A stretch of DNA of 49,662 nucleotides from an uncultured Chloroflexus sp. (GCF_937129525.1 NZ_CAKZNK010000059.1:1-49662); one strand, 5' to 3'. Shown: positions 17,160 through 26,832, counted from the first letter of the stretch. Program-made: numbers and translations. Notes: generated by a model from the letters alone, not told the origin.

Positions 17160-17792
17160 TCAGAAGAGACGGAGCTGTTCAGGTGGCTCGTCAACCGTTG
17201 GCCTGGCCGGCGCAGCCTTGCTACGCTGACGCTCGGCTTCGGCCAGAATTGCGGGCAAGCGGCTAAAATCGGCTTCCAGCAGCGGACGATTCTGGGGCTG
17301 GTGCAGAGCGGATGCCGGATGCAACATCGGCACAATCAATCGCCCATTCACATAGCGTGGTTGGCCGTGGATGCGCGAAATGCGTTCGCCGGGCAGAAAG
17401 AGATTCATGGAATAACGGCCCAACGTAACAATCACAGCCGGATCAATCGCCGCAATCTGTCGCATCAAAAACAATTTGGTGCAGGTATCAATTTCAGCAG
17501 GCTCAGGATCGCGATTTTGCGGTGGCCGGCACTTGACAACGTTTGCAATAAATACTTCGTCGCGACTCAACCCGGCCAGCGCCAACAGATCGGTCAGGAA
17601 TTGACCTGACGGGCCGACAAACGGGCGGCCCTGCCGATCTTCGTGATAGCCAGGGCCTTCACCGATCAGCATAATGCGCGCATCTGCCGGCCCCTCACCG
17701 GGAACGGCGCGCGTGCGCCCACGATGGAGATTACAAGCGGTGCAGCGCTGCACCTCCTGAGCAATGGCAAATAGAGTATCACTGGCTGTCAC
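17160..17792 (-). CDS. Uracil-DNA glycosylase, family 4 (iron-sulfur)
   Basis: The protein is 210 residues from a GTG at 17792 with AAGGA just upstream. The frame extends to 17906, but that part lies upstream of the promoter. It excises uracil from DNA in base-excision repair. It has motif A GEGPG (44-48), the HPASAL motif (158-163), and four cysteines C17, C20, C88 and C104 in the family-4 arrangement that holds a 4Fe-4S cluster. Family 4 is typical of thermophiles, where cytosine deamination is fast. The lysine-rich C-terminal tail is dispensable-looking. Confidence 0.92.
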   Translation of the reverse strand: MTASDTLFAIAQEVQRCTACNLHRGRTRAVPGEGPADARIMLIGEGPGYHEDRQGRPFVGPSGQFLTDLLALAGLSRDEVFIANVVKCRPPQNRDPEPAEIDTCTKLFLMRQIAAIDPAVIVTLGRYSMNLFLPGERISRIHGQPRYVNGRLIVPMLHPASALHQPQNRPLLEADFSRLPAILAEAERQRSKAAPARPTVDEPPEQLRLF

Positions 17793-17829
17793 ACGCCCAT
17801 CCTTGCATGTTTCAGCTTTACCTTTGTTT

Positions 17830-17835
17830 ATTATA
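17830..17835 (-). promoter_or_regulatory. -10 box of the uracil-DNA glycosylase gene
   Basis: TATAAT on the minus strand. Transcription from it gives a leader of about 31 nt before the GTG at 17792, which supports that start. No strong -35 is visible. Confidence 0.55.
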
Positions 17836-18124
17836 ACACACCCAAAAGTGTACAGCAGACTTTGTGTGCAACTGCGCAGGTCGCATATCATACGAGAACG
17901 GATCAATCCCTTCCGTTGGTAGACTGCGCCATGCTTTCACCCAGACAGTGCCAGATCGGCATACCTTTCCCTGGCGAGTCGAGGAATGTTCGCTCTCGCG
18001 GCCCAGCGAGTATCGGCGAGCGGTCGCGCGAACCTGGCGGTTTTCGCAAATCTTCGTCACGCGATCGCCGGAACCGAATCATGCTATCCAGAAGCTGCAC
18101 AATGACATGACAAACATCTTGTGC

Positions 18125-18130
18125 TACACT
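18125..18130 (+). promoter_or_regulatory. -10 box of the DNA methylase gene
   Basis: TACACT preceded by TTGTGC, similar to the TACAAT boxes seen at 20000, 30912 and 39074. It places the start of transcription near 18137, upstream of the ATG at 18167 and downstream of other in-frame ATGs. Confidence 0.4.
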
Positions 18131-18166
18131 AACCATGATAACGTCTCGCCGACAGGAATACTTCCG

Positions 18167-19273
18167 ATGACCGGACACGCGCCCTCGGCCCAGTTGCCGC
18201 CCAATGCTGATTCGCCGCAGTGGCAGATTGACCGCGCCACCTTTGCCGCGGCGCTCGATGCGCTGCTAGACATGCCGACTCTGGCTGATCTGCGCATCGG
18301 TGTAGCCAAACTGCGCCGGCGACTGGCCGATCCAGATGACCGGCTACGCCAGTCTGGCGATGATGCGATCCACTTTACGCCGGAAGTATTGCAGGCCGAA
18401 CTGGATCAAATTGCCGCTGCCCGGACCCTCGAACGCGCCCGCTATTACCTCAGCCGCCTGCGCCGTTCACTGACTGCGCAGCGGTTTGCGCCGGCCAGCG
18501 ACATTGATCTCTATCGCTGGAAAGAGTACGATGACATTCTGACTGATAGCCTCTGGCTGATCGAACGACGCGACAACTCCGGCGTTCATCGTGCCGATTA
18601 CTGGGGGAACTTCGTTCCACAAATCCCGCGCCAGTTTATCCGTCGCTACACCCGGCCCGGTGAATGGGTGATCGATCCCTTCGCCGGCTCAGGCACAACT
18701 CTGATCGAAGCGCGCCGTCTCGGTCGCCATGCGATCGGGATTGAGCTTCAGGCGCAGATGGTAGATCACGTTCATCAGCTCCTCGCTGCTGAGCCACCAA
18801 CGCACCCAACGATTGCCGCCATTGAGCAGGGCGATAGCCTCGAGACCGATTTTCAGGCGCTGCTGGCTCGCTATGGCGCCACGAGTGCGCAACTGGTGTT
18901 ACTTCACCCACCGTACCACGACATCATTCGTTTCAGCAGTGATCCGCGCGATCTCTCCAATGCGCCTACGATTACCGACTTTCTCAACCGCCTGAAACTG
19001 CTTACCGAACGATTAGCGGCAGCGCTCGACCGCGGTCGCTATCTGGCGCTGGTCATTGGCGACACATATCGTCGGGGTGAATGGTATCCGCTCGGCTTTC
19101 AGGCGATGGAAACGATCCGCGCCTGCGGTTTTAGTCTCAAGAGTATCATCGTCAAGAATTTCACTGATACCCTGGGCAAGCGCGGCAGCGCCGAACTCTG
19201 GCGCTATCGAGCGCTGGCCGGTGGTTTTTATGTCTTCAAACACGAGTATATCTTTCTGCTGCGCAGACGGTGA
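18167..19273 (+). CDS. Orphan DNA methyltransferase (amino group, beta-type order)
   Basis: The protein is 368 residues from the ATG at 18167 (GACAGGAAT upstream; the frame is open to 17864). The S-adenosylmethionine motif DPFAGSGTT lies at 170-178. The catalytic motif is HPPY at 247-250, where DPPY or SPPY is usual. The C-terminal part, YLALVIGDTYRRGEWYPLG, matches N4/N6 methylases of this type. The roughly 130-residue N-terminus is helical and may recognise DNA. No restriction enzyme or specificity subunit is nearby, so it is either a solitary methylase or a relative acting on another substrate. TTG of the next gene follows after 13 bp. Confidence 0.75.
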   Translation: MTGHAPSAQLPPNADSPQWQIDRATFAAALDALLDMPTLADLRIGVAKLRRRLADPDDRLRQSGDDAIHFTPEVLQAELDQIAAARTLERARYYLSRLRRSLTAQRFAPASDIDLYRWKEYDDILTDSLWLIERRDNSGVHRADYWGNFVPQIPRQFIRRYTRPGEWVIDPFAGSGTTLIEARRLGRHAIGIELQAQMVDHVHQLLAAEPPTHPTIAAIEQGDSLETDFQALLARYGATSAQLVLLHPPYHDIIRFSSDPRDLSNAPTITDFLNRLKLLTERLAAALDRGRYLALVIGDTYRRGEWYPLGFQAMETIRACGFSLKSIIVKNFTDTLGKRGSAELWRYRALAGGFYVFKHEYIFLLRRR

Positions 19274-19286
19274 GAAAGGAGGAACT

Positions 19287-19955
19287 TTGCCAGCATTTAG
19301 CGTCATTATTCCTGCCCTCAATGAGGCTGACCACATCGGCGCCTGTGTGCAATCGGTCATTCGGCTCGATCCTGATCTCGAAGTGATCGTTGCCGATGGC
19401 GGTAGCACTGACAATACGCCTGCTCTGGCGCGCGCTGCCGGCGCGCAGGTCGTAGCGGCGCCGCGTGGCCGCGGCCCACAACTCAATACCGGAGCCTCCG
19501 TCGCGACCGGTGACATCTTTGTGTTTCTTCACGCCGATACCCGCCTGCCTGCTCACGCCTTCCGTCTGCTGCGTTACCTATTCGCCGATCCGCAGGTTCA
19601 GGTAGCCAAATTCCGGCTCTCGTTCGACGATCCTGATTGGTTACTGGCACTGGCAGCTCGCTTGATGTGGTTTGACTCGCTGCTCACCAGCTATGGCGAC
19701 CAGTGTATGGTGATACGACGCACTCTCTTCGAGCGGCTCGGCGGTTTCCCTGACTGGCCACTCTTTGAGGATGTCGAACTTTTCCGTCGCGCCCGCGCCT
19801 ATACCCGCGTCCACGTTGTGCCGGCGGAGGTGGTCACGTCGGCGCGGCGCTTTCGCGCCAATGGTATTCTGCGCCAACTGTTGCGCGATTTCTGGCTCTG
19901 GTTGCAATATCTGATCGGCGTGTCACCCCACCAGATCGCTCGTCAATACCGGTAA
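19287..19955 (+). CDS. Glycosyltransferase family 2 (TIGR04283-like)
   Basis: The protein is 222 residues from a TTG start at 19287, chosen because AAAGGAGG lies 4-5 nt upstream and upstream in-frame codons fall inside the methylase gene. GT-A motifs are SVIIPALNEADHIGACVQSV, VIVADGGSTDNTP, the substrate loop APRGRGPQLNTGA and FLHADTRLP. It ends with a hydrophobic segment near the C-terminus. The pattern matches the group named after arsenosugar biosynthesis, but many members lie outside arsenic clusters and nothing here points to arsenic. It is probably cotranscribed with the methylase gene. Confidence 0.85.
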   Translation: MPAFSVIIPALNEADHIGACVQSVIRLDPDLEVIVADGGSTDNTPALARAAGAQVVAAPRGRGPQLNTGASVATGDIFVFLHADTRLPAHAFRLLRYLFADPQVQVAKFRLSFDDPDWLLALAARLMWFDSLLTSYGDQCMVIRRTLFERLGGFPDWPLFEDVELFRRARAYTRVHVVPAEVVTSARRFRANGILRQLLRDFWLWLQYLIGVSPHQIARQYR

Positions 19956-19999
19956 ACCAATGCCCTGCCGCGCTGTTCATTCGCAAAGGCGAGTCGGTG

Positions 20000-20005
20000 T
20001 ACAAT
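20000..20005 (+). promoter_or_regulatory. -10 box of the MoxR operon
   Basis: TACAAT in the context GGTGTACAATAC, 38 bp before the MoxR start. The -35 is not clear. Confidence 0.45.
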
Positions 20006-20042
20006 ACAACAGGAATTATCTTTCGCCGTGGAGCGCCCACGT

Positions 20043-20951
20043 ATGACGTATACTTCATTTGCTTCGATCGACGAATTGCAGGCGGCTCTCGCCGAATACG
20101 CTTACATCGCCGATCGCGCCCTGACCACCGCCATCTTTCTGGCGCTGAAGCTGAACAAGCCGTTGTTGCTCGAAGGTGAGGCCGGCGTCGGCAAGACAGA
20201 GATTGCCAAAACACTGGCCCGCATGCAGGGTCGCGAGCTGATCCGACTGCAATGTTACGAAGGGCTGGATGTTAACACAACCATCTACGAGTGGAACTAT
20301 GCCCGTCAGATGCTGCAAATTCGCCTGTTAGAGGCGCAAGGAGCCGCGCAAAACACTGCGGCGCAACAGAGCATCTTTGGGCCAGAGTTTCTGATCAAGC
20401 GTCCACTCTTACAGGCGATTGAGGCCAGAGGTGACCAGCCACCGATTCTGCTGATCGACGAACTTGACCGCGCTGATGAAGAGTTTGAAGCCTTTCTGCT
20501 TGAACTTCTCTCTGACTGGCAAATTTCGATCCCCGAAATCGGGACGATTCGGGCCGAGACACCGCCAACCGTGATTATCACCTCTAATCGCACGCGCGAA
20601 GTACACGATGCGCTGAAGCGGCGCTGCCTCTTCTACTGGGTCGATTATCCTGCGCTGGATAAAGAGATTCAGATCGTCAAGGCGCGCGTTCCCGGCGCGA
20701 GTGAGCGCCTTGCTCGACAGGTCGTGCTGGTCGTGCAAGAGTTGCGACGGATGGATCTCTACAAGTTGCCCGGCGTCGCCGAGACCCTCGATTGGGTGAC
20801 GGCGCTGGTTGCGCTTGATCAGACCGAGTTGACACCGCAGGCCGTCGAAGATACACTAGGCGCGATCTTGAAGTATCAGGACGATATTGCGCAGGTGCGT
20901 GGACAGCGGCTCAACGAATTGTTGAAACGGGCGAGTGTGGGGGTGTCATGA
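20043..20951 (+). CDS. MoxR-family AAA+ ATPase
   Basis: This 302-residue protein has Walker A LEGEAGVGKTEIAKTLA at about 42-58. Walker B is ILLIDELDRADEEFEAFLLELLSD, and a sensor region reads VIITSNRTREVHDALKRRCLF with an arginine finger. MoxR ATPases act as chaperones that mature enzymes or complexes, usually with a von Willebrand A-domain partner encoded next door. No such partner is present here. Instead the gene overlaps a coiled-coil gene by ATGA, and that gene overlaps a glycosyltransferase. ATG 20043 has GGAG about 9 nt upstream; an in-frame GTG at 20028 is less likely. Confidence 0.92.
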   Translation: MTYTSFASIDELQAALAEYAYIADRALTTAIFLALKLNKPLLLEGEAGVGKTEIAKTLARMQGRELIRLQCYEGLDVNTTIYEWNYARQMLQIRLLEAQGAAQNTAAQQSIFGPEFLIKRPLLQAIEARGDQPPILLIDELDRADEEFEAFLLELLSDWQISIPEIGTIRAETPPTVIITSNRTREVHDALKRRCLFYWVDYPALDKEIQIVKARVPGASERLARQVVLVVQELRRMDLYKLPGVAETLDWVTALVALDQTELTPQAVEDTLGAILKYQDDIAQVRGQRLNELLKRASVGVS

Positions 20952-21331
20952 GCGGAGAGATCGATGTCGCGGCAACGCTGGCCGCTTTGCGCGCCGAAGT
21001 GCGCGCCCAACGCGCTGCGCTGCCCGCTGTCGAGCCAACGCCAACCGAACGCGAGTTGCAGCGGGTGGTGGAAGAGCTGGAATATACCCGCGTGGTGAGC
21101 GCTCACTGGCCGCTTGAGGGGCGTAATCCGCTGGAAAAGGTGATCGCGTTCGTCAATAAAGTGGTGCGACGTTATCTGCGCTGGTATATCAACCCGATTG
21201 TTGAGCAGCAGAACGCCTTTAACGACACAACTGCCCGCGCTATCCGCTTGCTGGTCGCCGAGAACGCTGCCTTGCGCGCCGAACTGTCCGCCTTGCGCGC
21301 TCAATTGCAACAATCTGTGCCACCCTCATGA
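20948..21331 (+). CDS. Small coiled-coil protein of unknown function
   Basis: This 127-residue protein begins within the stop of the MoxR gene (ATGA overlap) and ends overlapping the next gene the same way. The N-terminal half is charged and helical (AATLAALRAEVRAQR). The middle (NPLEKVIAFVNKVVRRYLRWYINPIVEQQNAFN) looks like an amphipathic, membrane-surface helix. The end is a leucine/alanine coiled coil (LVAENAALRAELSALRAQLQQ). Similar small proteins often sit beside glycosyltransferases in Chloroflexota. The strict coupling suggests it forms a complex with the glycosyltransferase. Confidence 0.7.
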   Translation: MSGEIDVAATLAALRAEVRAQRAALPAVEPTPTERELQRVVEELEYTRVVSAHWPLEGRNPLEKVIAFVNKVVRRYLRWYINPIVEQQNAFNDTTARAIRLLVAENAALRAELSALRAQLQQSVPPS

Positions 21332-22371
21332 GCCGCATTCTAATCTGCGCGACGCAGGTGCCGTTTACGCGCGGCGGCGCCGAGTATCTGGTTGAAAGCC
21401 TGCGCGATGAGTTGCGCCGCCGTGGCCATACCGTCGATGTAGTTGCCCTCCCTTTTCAATGGCATCCAGTCGAACGGATTATCGATAGCGCGCTGGCGTG
21501 GCGCCTGCTCGACATCAGTCACGTGAACGGCGAACCGGTCGATCTGGTCATTGCGACCAAGTTCCCTTCGTACCTGATCCGTCACCCGCGCAAGATTCTC
21601 TGGCTGGTGCATCAGCATCGGCAGGCCTACGATTGGTATGGCACGCCGCTCAGCGACTTCGACGGATCACCATCTCATCGCGCCGTGCGCGAACAGATCT
21701 TTCGCATTGATAACCGCGCCATTGGTGAATGTCGCGCGCGCTATACCATCTCACGCAACGTTAGCCATCGCCTGGAACGGTTTAACGGCCTGAGCAGTAC
21801 GCCACTCTACCCGCCGAGCCGCTACGCCGAGCGGCTGTGGGCCGGGCCATACGACGACTACATCCTCTCGCCTTCTCGCCTCGACCGGGCCAAGCGAATT
21901 GAGTTGCTGCTAGCAGCTCTGGCGCGCACAACTACGCCAGTGCGCGCGATTATCGCCGGTACCGGCCCTGACCGTGAGCGATTGCAGCGACTCGCTGCCG
22001 AATTCGGCCTCGGTCAACGAGTCGAGTTTCGCGGGTTTGTTCCCGATGATGAACTGATCAATCTGTATGCTCACGCTCGCGCCGTCTACTATGCGCCGGT
22101 CGATGAGGACTACGGATTTGCGACGGTGGAAGCCTTTGGCGCGAGCCGACCGGTCATTACCACCGACGACGCCGGCGGAGTGCTTGAGTTTGTGCGTCAC
22201 GGTGAGAACGGTCTTATCTCGCCGCCTGATCCGACAGCGATTGCCCGCCATCTCGACCGATTAGCAAGCGATGCGACCGAAGCGGCGCGGCTGGGCAGCG
22301 CTGGCCGTCCACTTGTTGCCGAAATCTCCTGGGATCGCGTGATCGCGGCTCTGACAGGGCAGACGCCGTAA
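21328..22371 (+). CDS. Glycosyltransferase, GT4 family
   Basis: This 347-residue GT-B enzyme starts MSRILICATQVPFTRGGAEY, the usual N-terminal glycine-rich loop. The donor domain carries LSPSRLDRAKRIELLLAAL, IIAGTGPDRERLQRLAAE and the nucleotide-binding stretch DEDYGFATVEAFGASRPVITTDDAGGVLEFV, in which the two glutamates of the EX7E motif are visible. It is coupled by ATGA overlap to the coiled-coil gene and transcribed with MoxR. A role in cell-surface glycan assembly is inferred. Confidence 0.88.
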   Translation: MSRILICATQVPFTRGGAEYLVESLRDELRRRGHTVDVVALPFQWHPVERIIDSALAWRLLDISHVNGEPVDLVIATKFPSYLIRHPRKILWLVHQHRQAYDWYGTPLSDFDGSPSHRAVREQIFRIDNRAIGECRARYTISRNVSHRLERFNGLSSTPLYPPSRYAERLWAGPYDDYILSPSRLDRAKRIELLLAALARTTTPVRAIIAGTGPDRERLQRLAAEFGLGQRVEFRGFVPDDELINLYAHARAVYYAPVDEDYGFATVEAFGASRPVITTDDAGGVLEFVRHGENGLISPPDPTAIARHLDRLASDATEAARLGSAGRPLVAEISWDRVIAALTGQTP

Positions 22372-22532
22372 GCTCGCAGCGCTGGTACGCGACCGGGCAG
22401 TTCCACCGATTGATCATTGCTCGTGATCCAGGCATCTATGCAACCCTCGCGCGACCGCCAGCAGTGCGAGCAAGTTGACGCGAATACCGTCTGCGCGGAA
22501 AACGGGGAGGTTCGCAGGATGCGCGTGAACTC

Positions 22533-22561
22533 TTGCGTCACCCGTCGCCTTATGGTAATAT
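22533..22561 (+). promoter_or_regulatory. Promoter of tRNA-Ser
   Basis: -35 TTGCGT (22533-22538), 17-bp spacer, -10 TAATAT (22556-22561). The predicted start lies a few bases before the mature tRNA end at 22574. The rest of the 22372-22532 gap shows nothing I can name. Confidence 0.6.
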
Positions 22562-22573
22562 CGCGTATGGCGC

Positions 22574-22664
22574 GGGCAGGTCGCATAGTTGGTCTAGTGC
22601 GCGGCACTGGAAATGCCGTACAGCGGCAACGCTGTCGTGGGTTCGAATCCCACCCTGCCCGCCA
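22574..22664 (+). tRNA. tRNA-Ser, anticodon GGA, CCA encoded
   Basis: The acceptor stem GGGCAGG (22574-22580) pairs with CCTGCCC (22654-22660), followed by discriminator G and an encoded CCA. The D stem is GCAT/GTGC. The anticodon stem CGGCA/TGCCG encloses CTGGAAA, giving anticodon GGA, which reads UCC and UCU. A class II variable arm (ACAGC-N6-GCTGT) is typical of serine tRNAs. The T arm is GTGGG-TTCGAAT-CCCAC. All stems are intact. Confidence 0.96.
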
Positions 22665-22675
22665 TCTACTATTCC

Positions 22676-23291
22676 CTACCTGCCTATCACTCCCAAACTC
22701 CAGATCAGGTATCCGATCAATCCAACCAGATGGGCGATAATGATCGTCCAGAAGATCGACACATAACGATCTTTAATGCGTTTGTGACGAAAGACCTGCT
22801 GCGCGATGATAGCGCCGGGCCAGCCGCCGATCAACTCCCATAGATGCAGGGTGTTTTCGCGGATCCGTCGCACAGCTTGCCGGGCTCGTTGCTTGTCTTC
22901 CGCATAGAGCATGATGGTCACAACGCTGGTCGCCAGATACCAGCCGATTACCCAGATGGGCAACGCTGCGATGAAGGTTGCCATTCCGAGCAAGATCAGA
23001 AAGGGCAACAAACACCAGAACGGCCAGCACAGCGTCGAAGCCAATACCAGGAGGGGGCAAAAATTGCGGATTGCTGGTGAGCGACCTGACCTCAACCGCG
23101 CGCCACCGACCGTCGGTATCAGGCTTTAGCTCAAAACTGACCGGTTCGCCGACTTGTGGCAACCAATCCCGACTAAAAGAGTCGTTCACGTGGAAGAAGA
23201 TGTCACCTTCATTATTTGCCAAACTGATGAATCCGTACCCTCTCTCGCCTTTCCACGAGACAACCCGACCAACGTATCGTTGCTGTTTCAT
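22676..23291 (-). pseudogene. Cold-shock domain + DUF1294 membrane protein, split by a +1 frameshift
   Basis: From the ATG at 23291 (AGGGA upstream) the frame encodes a cold-shock domain (VGRVVSWKGERGYGFISL, then DIFFHVNDSF), and then reads nonsense to 22773. The +1 frame from about 23095 to 22676 encodes the DUF1294 part with three to four membrane helices, starting LLVLASTLCWPFWCLLPFL and containing YAEDKQRAR and ELIGGWPGA. This fusion is a known single protein of about 200 residues. Removing one base in the G5 run (23053-23057) or A5 run (23059-23063) joins the two halves cleanly. It is a real mutation, a slippage-expressed gene or a sequencing error; the halves themselves look undecayed. 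Confidence 0.8.
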
Positions 23292-23345
23292 AATTCCCTG
23301 GATGAAAATGACCCATCGTAACGCAATCCGTGGATATTTCTCGCC

Positions 23346-23374
23346 ATACTAGCATATTTCCACCCAATTGTCAT
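23346..23374 (-). promoter_or_regulatory. Promoter of the cold-shock/DUF1294 gene
   Basis: On the minus strand, -35 ATGACA (23369-23374), 17-bp spacer, -10 TAGTAT (23346-23351), 55 bp before the ATG. It is back-to-back with the carB promoter. Confidence 0.5.
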
Positions 23375-23393
23375 CGACCGAATGCCACCTCAC

Positions 23394-23422
23394 CTGACCA
23401 TAACCGCACTTCGTTGTATAAT
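23394..23422 (+). promoter_or_regulatory. carB promoter
   Basis: -35 CTGACC (23394-23399), 17-bp spacer, consensus -10 TATAAT (23417-23422). The leader is about 53 nt, too short for the attenuator seen before some pyrimidine operons. Confidence 0.65.
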
Positions 23423-23481
23423 CAGTCAGCGCCGTGCGGGGCGCGCTCGATAGCCCCGCGCCAGAGGAGCCAGAAACGAAG

Positions 23482-26400
23482 ATGCCGAAGCGCACCGATT
23501 TACATACTATTCTCATCATCGGCTCTGGCCCGATTGTGATCGGGCAGGCCTGCGAATTCGACTATTCCGGGACGCAAGCCTGTAAGGCGTTGCGTGAAGA
23601 AGGTTACCGGGTCGTCCTGGTTAATTCTAACCCGGCCACTATCATGACCGATCCCAGTCTTGCCGACGCCACGTACATCGAACCGCTCACCGTCCCCAGT
23701 CTCGAACGCATTATTGCCCGCGAGCGGCCTGATGCCATCTTACCCACTGTTGGCGGTCAAACGGCACTCAATCTGGCCGTAGCGCTGCATGAGGCCGGCA
23801 TCCTGGCAAAGTATGGCGTCGAGCTGATTGGGGCATCGGTCGAAGCTGTGCGCATCGCCGAGGATCGGCAGCGGTTCAAGGATAAGATGATCGAAATCGG
23901 CTTACAGGTGCCACGATCAGGCACGGCCACTACAATCGATGAAGCGTTGGCCGTCGTGGCTCAAACCGGTTTCCCGGCCATCATTCGCCCTTCGTTCACC
24001 CTCGGCGGTGAAGGTGGCGGCATCGCCTACAACATGGAGGAATTCCGCTCGATTGTCGAACGCGGTCTCGATGCTTCGCCGGTATCGCAGGTGTTGATCG
24101 AAGAGAGTGTGCTGGGCTGGAAGGAGTTTGAGCTAGAGGTGATGCGCGACCGGAACGACAACGGTGTCATCATCTGTTCGATTGAAAACATCGATCCAAT
24201 GGGAGTTCATACCGGCGATAGCATCACTGTCGCTCCGGCGATGACTCTTACCGACCGTGAATACGAGCGGATGCGAGATATGGGTCTGGCCGTGCTGCGC
24301 GCCGTTGGCGTCGAGACCGGCGGCTCTAATGTGCAGTTTGCCGTCTCTCCCACTGATGGTCGGATCTACGTGATTGAGATGAATCCGCGCGTGTCGCGTT
24401 CATCGGCGCTGGCCTCGAAGGCGACCGGCTTCCCGATTGCCAAGATTGCCGCCAAACTGGCTGTTGGCTATACGCTCGATGAATTGCCCAACGACATTAC
24501 CCGCGAGACACCGGCATCGTTTGAGCCGACACTTGACTATGTGGTTGTCAAGATTCCGCGCTTCACCTTCGAGAAGTTCCCGCAGGCCGATCAGACGTTG
24601 ACCACCTCGATGAAGTCGGTCGGCGAGGTGATGGCGATTGGCCGCACCTTCCCCGAAGCCTTCCAGAAGGCATGGCGCTCGCTCGAACAGGGACGGGCCG
24701 GTTGGGGCGCTGATGGTCGCGATGCGATTGAACCGGAGCGGTTGCGCGAGCGGCTGATTACTCCTCACCCTGACCGCATGTTTTACATTCGCTACGCGCT
24801 CCAGAGTGGGATGTCGGTTGAACAGATCAGCGCTCTCACCAAAATTGATCCGTGGTTTATCCGCCAGCTCGAACAGCTTGTGAATCTCGAAGGCCGCTTG
24901 CGCGCCTTTGACCTCGATACCATTCCGCCCGATCTGTTGCGACAGGCCAAGCGGATGGGATTCAGCGACGCCCAACTGGCCCATCTCTTGCGCGTGCCCC
25001 CCGGCCCAGAGCGCTGGTCAGCCGAACTGGCCGCGCGTCGGCGACGGCTTGAACTCGGCATCCGTCCCACGTACCATCGCGTTGACACCTGTGCCGCCGA
25101 GTTTCCAGCCTACACGCCCTACCTCTACTCGTCATACGAGAGCGAAGATGAATCGGAGCCGACCAACCGCAAGAAGGTGGTGATTCTCGGCTCTGGGCCC
25201 AATCGGATCGGTCAAGGGATCGAGTTTGACTACTGCTGTAGTCATGCGGTCTTTGGTTTGCGCGCGCTTGGCTATGAGACGATCATGGTCAACTGCAACC
25301 CGGAGACGGTCTCAACCGACTACGACACGGCTGATCGGCTCTACTTCGAGCCATTGACCCTGGAAGACGTGCTCAACGTGGTAGAAAAAGAACGGCCCGA
25401 TGGCGTCATTATCCAGTTTGGCGGTCAGACACCGCTCAAGCTAGCGCGAGCGCTCGAAGCCGTTGGCGTGCCGATCTGGGGCACTGCGCCTGAAGCAATC
25501 GATCTGGCTGAGGATCGCGACCGATTTGGCGCATTGCTGAAGGAGCTAAACATTCCTGCTCCCGAACACGGCAGCGCTACCTCGTGGGAAGAGGCGCTGA
25601 CTGTGGCTCGCCAGATCGGTTATCCGGTAGTAGTGCGCCCCAGTTATGTGCTCGGCGGGCGGGCAATGGCGATTGTCTACGACGATGCCGCTCTCGAACG
25701 TTATATGCGGGAAGCAGTCGCTGCTTCCCCTGAACACCCGGTGTTGATCGATCGCTTCCTCGAAGATGCCTTTGAAATGGATGTCGATGCGGTCTGTGAC
25801 GGCGAGACAGTGGTTATCGCGGGCATCATGGAGCAGATCGAGCTGGCTGGCGTTCACTCCGGCGACAGCGCCTGCGTGATTCCCACCTACATGGTGGCAG
25901 AAGAGCATGTCGCGACGATGCGCCGCTACACTGAGCAACTGGCCCACGCGCTCGGCGTTGTTGGCCTGATGAACATCCAGTACGCGATGAAAGATGGTAT
26001 CGTCTACGTGCTCGAAGTCAACCCGCGCGCTTCGCGCACCGTGCCGTTCGTCGCCAAAGCGACTGGAATCCCGTGGGCGCAATTAGCGGTGCAGTGCGCG
26101 GCTGGCGCGCGGCTGCGGATGCACAACGAACGAGTGTCCGTTGTGCATCCGGCGCTGGTCAACCCACCGCGCTACCGGCTAGAAGTAGCGAGCGAGCAAC
26201 GTTTTCACGTGAAAGAAGTAGTGCTACCATGGTCGCGCTTCAGTGGTGTAGACACCCTGCTCGGCCCTGAGATGAAATCAACCGGCGAGGGGATGGGGAG
26301 CGGCGCAACTTTTGGCGAAGCGTTCGCCAAGGCGCAGATGGCATGCAACAATCATCTACCTACCAGCGGTAACGCCTTCCTGAGTGTCAACGACCGCGAC

Positions 26401-26766
26401 AAGGCGACCCTCTTGCCGATTGCGCGCAATCTGGCTGCGCTCGGCTTCAAGCTACTGGCGACCAGCGGCACTGCCGCATTCCTCCAGCAACACGGGCTGG
26501 AAGTAAAGGCCATTTATAAAGTAAACGAGGGACGGCCCAACGCGGTTGACTACATCAAGAATGGTGAGATTGCCCTGATCGTAAATACACCGCTCGGCAA
26601 GACGAGCTTCTTCGATGAAGGCGCTATCCGTCGCGCCGCAATCACCTACGGCGTCCCAACGCTGACCACGCTCTCCGGCGCGGCTGCGGCAGTGCAGGCG
26701 ATCCAGGCAATGCGCAGTGGTCACTGGACATTGCAATCATTGCAAGAGCGGTCAGCCGCAGATTAG
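23482..26766 (+). CDS. carB: Carbamoyl-phosphate synthase, large subunit
   Basis: This 1094-residue protein makes carbamoyl phosphate for pyrimidine and arginine synthesis from bicarbonate, ATP and ammonia delivered by CarA. Two homologous ATP-grasp halves are visible. The first begins [27 protein letters not shown] and the second [28 protein letters not shown]. The oligomerisation domain lies between them. The C-terminal MGS-like regulatory domain contains [18 protein letters not shown]. Length is slightly above the usual 1070-1080. The start ATG at 23482 has GAGGAG about 13 nt upstream. carA is not adjacent. A strong terminator follows. Confidence 0.97.
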   Translation: MPKRTDLHTILIIGSGPIVIGQACEFDYSGTQACKALREEGYRVVLVNSNPATIMTDPSLADATYIEPLTVPSLERIIARERPDAILPTVGGQTALNLAVALHEAGILAKYGVELIGASVEAVRIAEDRQRFKDKMIEIGLQVPRSGTATTIDEALAVVAQTGFPAIIRPSFTLGGEGGGIAYNMEEFRSIVERGLDASPVSQVLIEESVLGWKEFELEVMRDRNDNGVIICSIENIDPMGVHTGDSITVAPAMTLTDREYERMRDMGLAVLRAVGVETGGSNVQFAVSPTDGRIYVIEMNPRVSRSSALASKATGFPIAKIAAKLAVGYTLDELPNDITRETPASFEPTLDYVVVKIPRFTFEKFPQADQTLTTSMKSVGEVMAIGRTFPEAFQKAWRSLEQGRAGWGADGRDAIEPERLRERLITPHPDRMFYIRYALQSGMSVEQISALTKIDPWFIRQLEQLVNLEGRLRAFDLDTIPPDLLRQAKRMGFSDAQLAHLLRVPPGPERWSAELAARRRRLELGIRPTYHRVDTCAAEFPAYTPYLYSSYESEDESEPTNRKKVVILGSGPNRIGQGIEFDYCCSHAVFGLRALGYETIMVNCNPETVSTDYDTADRLYFEPLTLEDVLNVVEKERPDGVIIQFGGQTPLKLARALEAVGVPIWGTAPEAIDLAEDRDRFGALLKELNIPAPEHGSATSWEEALTVARQIGYPVVVRPSYVLGGRAMAIVYDDAALERYMREAVAASPEHPVLIDRFLEDAFEMDVDAVCDGETVVIAGIMEQIELAGVHSGDSACVIPTYMVAEEHVATMRRYTEQLAHALGVVGLMNIQYAMKDGIVYVLEVNPRASRTVPFVAKATGIPWAQLAVQCAAGARLRMHNERVSVVHPALVNPPRYRLEVASEQRFHVKEVVLPWSRFSGVDTLLGPEMKSTGEGMGSGATFGEAFAKAQMACNNHLPTSGNAFLSVNDRDKATLLPIARNLAALGFKLLATSGTAAFLQQHGLEVKAIYKVNEGRPNAVDYIKNGEIALIVNTPLGKTSFFDEGAIRRAAITYGVPTLTTLSGAAAAVQAIQAMRSGHWTLQSLQERSAAD

Positions 26767-26791
26767 GCTCCGATTACGACCCGGTTTAGTG

Positions 26792-26832
26792 GCAACGTGG
26801 TCGCTCTGAATGCGACCACGTTGCTCTTTTTT
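26792..26832 (+). terminator. Rho-independent terminator after carB
   Basis: A 13-bp perfect stem, GCAACGTGGTCGC / GCGACCACGTTGC, with a 7-nt loop, followed by TCTTTTTT. It is 25 bp after the stop. Confidence 0.93.

Noticed and set aside
18040-18166. Longer methylase start at 17864 or 18101
   Set aside because: A -10 box at 18125 lies downstream of those codons, and the extra residues look non-coding.
19056-19286. N-terminal extension of the GT2 protein
   Set aside because: It lies inside the methylase gene in another frame; a TTG with an excellent SD at 19287 starts the conserved domain.
19287-19955. Calling the GT2 gene an arsenosugar enzyme
   Set aside because: Only family resemblance supports it; no arsenic genes are near.
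22773-23045. Treating the C-terminal 90 residues of the cold-shock frame as real
   Set aside because: That stretch is the shifted shadow of the DUF1294 coding region and has no membrane helices, unlike the family.
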